From Alistipes sp. (GTDB lineage Bacteria > Bacteroidota > Bacteroidia > Bacteroidales > Rikenellaceae): a stretch of DNA of 7,269 nucleotides. The notes below the pieces were generated by a model that had not been told where the DNA came from, made no database searches, and worked only from the letters and a program-made list of their open reading frames with translations. The position numbers and the translations under genes are program-made. Where the stretch lies: assembly GCA_022511355.1 (NCBI GenBank), contig JAFLRS010000083.1, positions 1-7,269 of the forward strand, in the 5' to 3' direction. Shown here piece after piece: positions 6,794 through 7,269 of this stretch; the first letter of the stretch is position 1, and every line of letters begins with the position of its first letter.

Positions 6794-7093
6794 ATGAAAA
6801 AGATTTTGGTATTGTGTGCGGCGTTGCTGATGGTGACGGGTGCCGCATTTGCAGATGAAAAGCCCAGGGCGGAGAAGAAGACGGTGACGACGGTGTTCTG
6901 CACCGACATCGACTGCGACCACTGCAAGGCTAAGGTTATGAACACGATTCCGTTCGAGAAGGGCATCAAGGAGGTCGAGGTGGATGTTCCCACGAAGAAG
7001 ATTACCGTGACCTATGACCCGTCGAAGAATTCGGACGAGTCGCTCATCAAGGCTTTCGCCAAGATTAAGGTAAAGGCTGAGAAGGAGGAGTAA
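6794..7093 (+). CDS. Periplasmic heavy-metal-associated (HMA) domain protein
   Basis: A 99-residue protein with a signal peptide (MKKILVLCAALL..., cleavage likely after Ala-Phe-Ala at 18-20) and one HMA domain at about 30-90. The metal site is C41-D-H-C44 at the start of the first helix, the CxxC that binds Cu(I), Hg(II) or similar ions in Atx1, CopZ and MerP folds; a third Cys, C36, lies five residues before. The domain follows the beta-alpha-beta-beta-alpha-beta order, with FEKGIKEVEVDV and KKITVTYDP as the middle strands. In place of the usual GMTCxxC, the loop reads DIDCDHC, and the final strand ends in a charged Lys/Glu tail rather than the LGY-type end. It is the last gene of the cluster, 18 bp after the receptor and followed by a terminator. 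I infer that it picks up the metal that enters through the receptor, analogous in place to MerP; sequence alone does not name the metal. Confidence 0.9.
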   Translation: MKKILVLCAALLMVTGAAFADEKPRAEKKTVTTVFCTDIDCDHCKAKVMNTIPFEKGIKEVEVDVPTKKITVTYDPSKNSDESLIKAFAKIKVKAEKEE

Positions 7094-7114
7094 TTCCGCT
7101 TCGTCGGAATGTGG

Positions 7115-7149
7115 GAGGGACGGCTTTCGGGTCTGTCCCTCTGTTTTTT
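7115..7149 (+). terminator. Intrinsic terminator of the metal-related cluster
   Basis: GAGGGAC (7115-7121) pairs perfectly with GTCCCTC (7135-7141) around a 13-base loop, and TG plus six T residues (7144-7149) follow. It lies 21 bp after the stop of the HMA-protein gene and points in its direction. Confidence 0.85.
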
Positions 7150-7172
7150 GAGCGGTTTGTTCGGTGCGTGCG

Positions 7173-7212
7173 AAAAAAAAAGAAAGCAATCGATTGAAAA
7201 TCAATTGCTTTC
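7173..7212 (-). terminator. Intrinsic terminator of the tRNA-Pro transcript
   Basis: Read on the minus strand, the 3' end of the tRNA is followed within 4 nt by a hairpin: GAAAGCAAT pairs with ATTGCTTTC, and the stem extends by TGA/TCA if a 4-base bulge is allowed, closing on a 3-base loop. Nine T residues follow directly (plus-strand A run at 7173-7181). No T run exists on the plus-strand side, so it acts only for the minus strand. Confidence 0.85.
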
Positions 7213-7216
7213 AGTG

Positions 7217-7269
7217 TCGAGGTAGCGGGATTCGAACCCACGACCCCCTGCTCCCAAAGCAGGTGCGCT
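7217..7269 (-). tRNA. tRNA-Pro(TGG), 3' part (5' end outside window)
   Basis: On the minus strand the window holds 53 nt from the 3' side of the D-stem to the discriminator base. The anticodon stem CCTGC/GCAGG (7259-7263 with 7247-7251) encloses the loop TTTGGGA with anticodon TGG (plus-strand 7254-7256), hence proline. The T arm is GTGGG-TTCGAAT-CCCGC, the acceptor 3' strand is TACCTCG (7218-7224), and the discriminator is A at 7217. The next three bases read CAC, so CCA is not encoded and must be added after transcription. The acceptor 5' strand and most of the D arm lie beyond the right edge. Confidence 0.95.

Noticed and set aside
7182..7212. Possible attachment site next to the tRNA gene
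   Set aside because: The inverted repeat lies at the tRNA 3' side where integration sites occur, but it is followed by nine T on the tRNA strand and there is no integrase or duplicated tRNA end in the window, so a terminator explains it.

Overview
The window reads as a chromosomal piece of a moderately GC-rich member of the Bacteroidales; Alistipes or another Rikenellaceae is my best guess from codon habits and protein similarity to remembered families. Supporting signs are the Bacteroidota-like GyrA tail, a second-type RecQ helicase, a TonB-dependent receptor with an N-terminal carboxypeptidase-regulatory-like domain, A-rich leaders without Shine-Dalgarno sequences, TAnnTTTG-type promoter elements and a tRNA without an encoded CCA.

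Layout: (1) 3-659, the 3' end of gyrA (+). (2) 713-2017, an exported tetratricopeptide-repeat protein (+), closed by a strong hairpin at 2038-2073 that can work in both directions. (3) 2094-3815, a RecQ-family helicase (-), convergent with the TPR gene. (4) A 79-bp divergent intergenic region with a candidate promoter for each side. (5) 3895-7093, a three-gene (+) cluster: a small exported Cys/His-rich protein, an outer-membrane TonB-dependent receptor, and a periplasmic heavy-metal-associated (HMA) domain protein, closed by an intrinsic terminator at 7115-7149. (6) A tRNA-Pro(TGG) on the minus strand, cut by the right edge, with its own U-tract terminator at 7173-7212.

The housekeeping part (gyrA, TPR gene, recQ, tRNA) looks ordinary. 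The part worth attention is the cluster at 3895-7093. Three exported proteins, two of them with clear thiol/imidazole metal-ligand motifs and the third an outer-membrane importer whose plug carries a CxxxCC motif, suggest a route for a soft metal (copper is my first guess, mercury or another thiophilic metal also possible) from outside the cell through the outer membrane to a periplasmic carrier. No cytoplasmic ATPase or regulator is in the window, so direction and metal remain inferred. I see no CRISPR array, insertion sequence, phage gene or integration scar.
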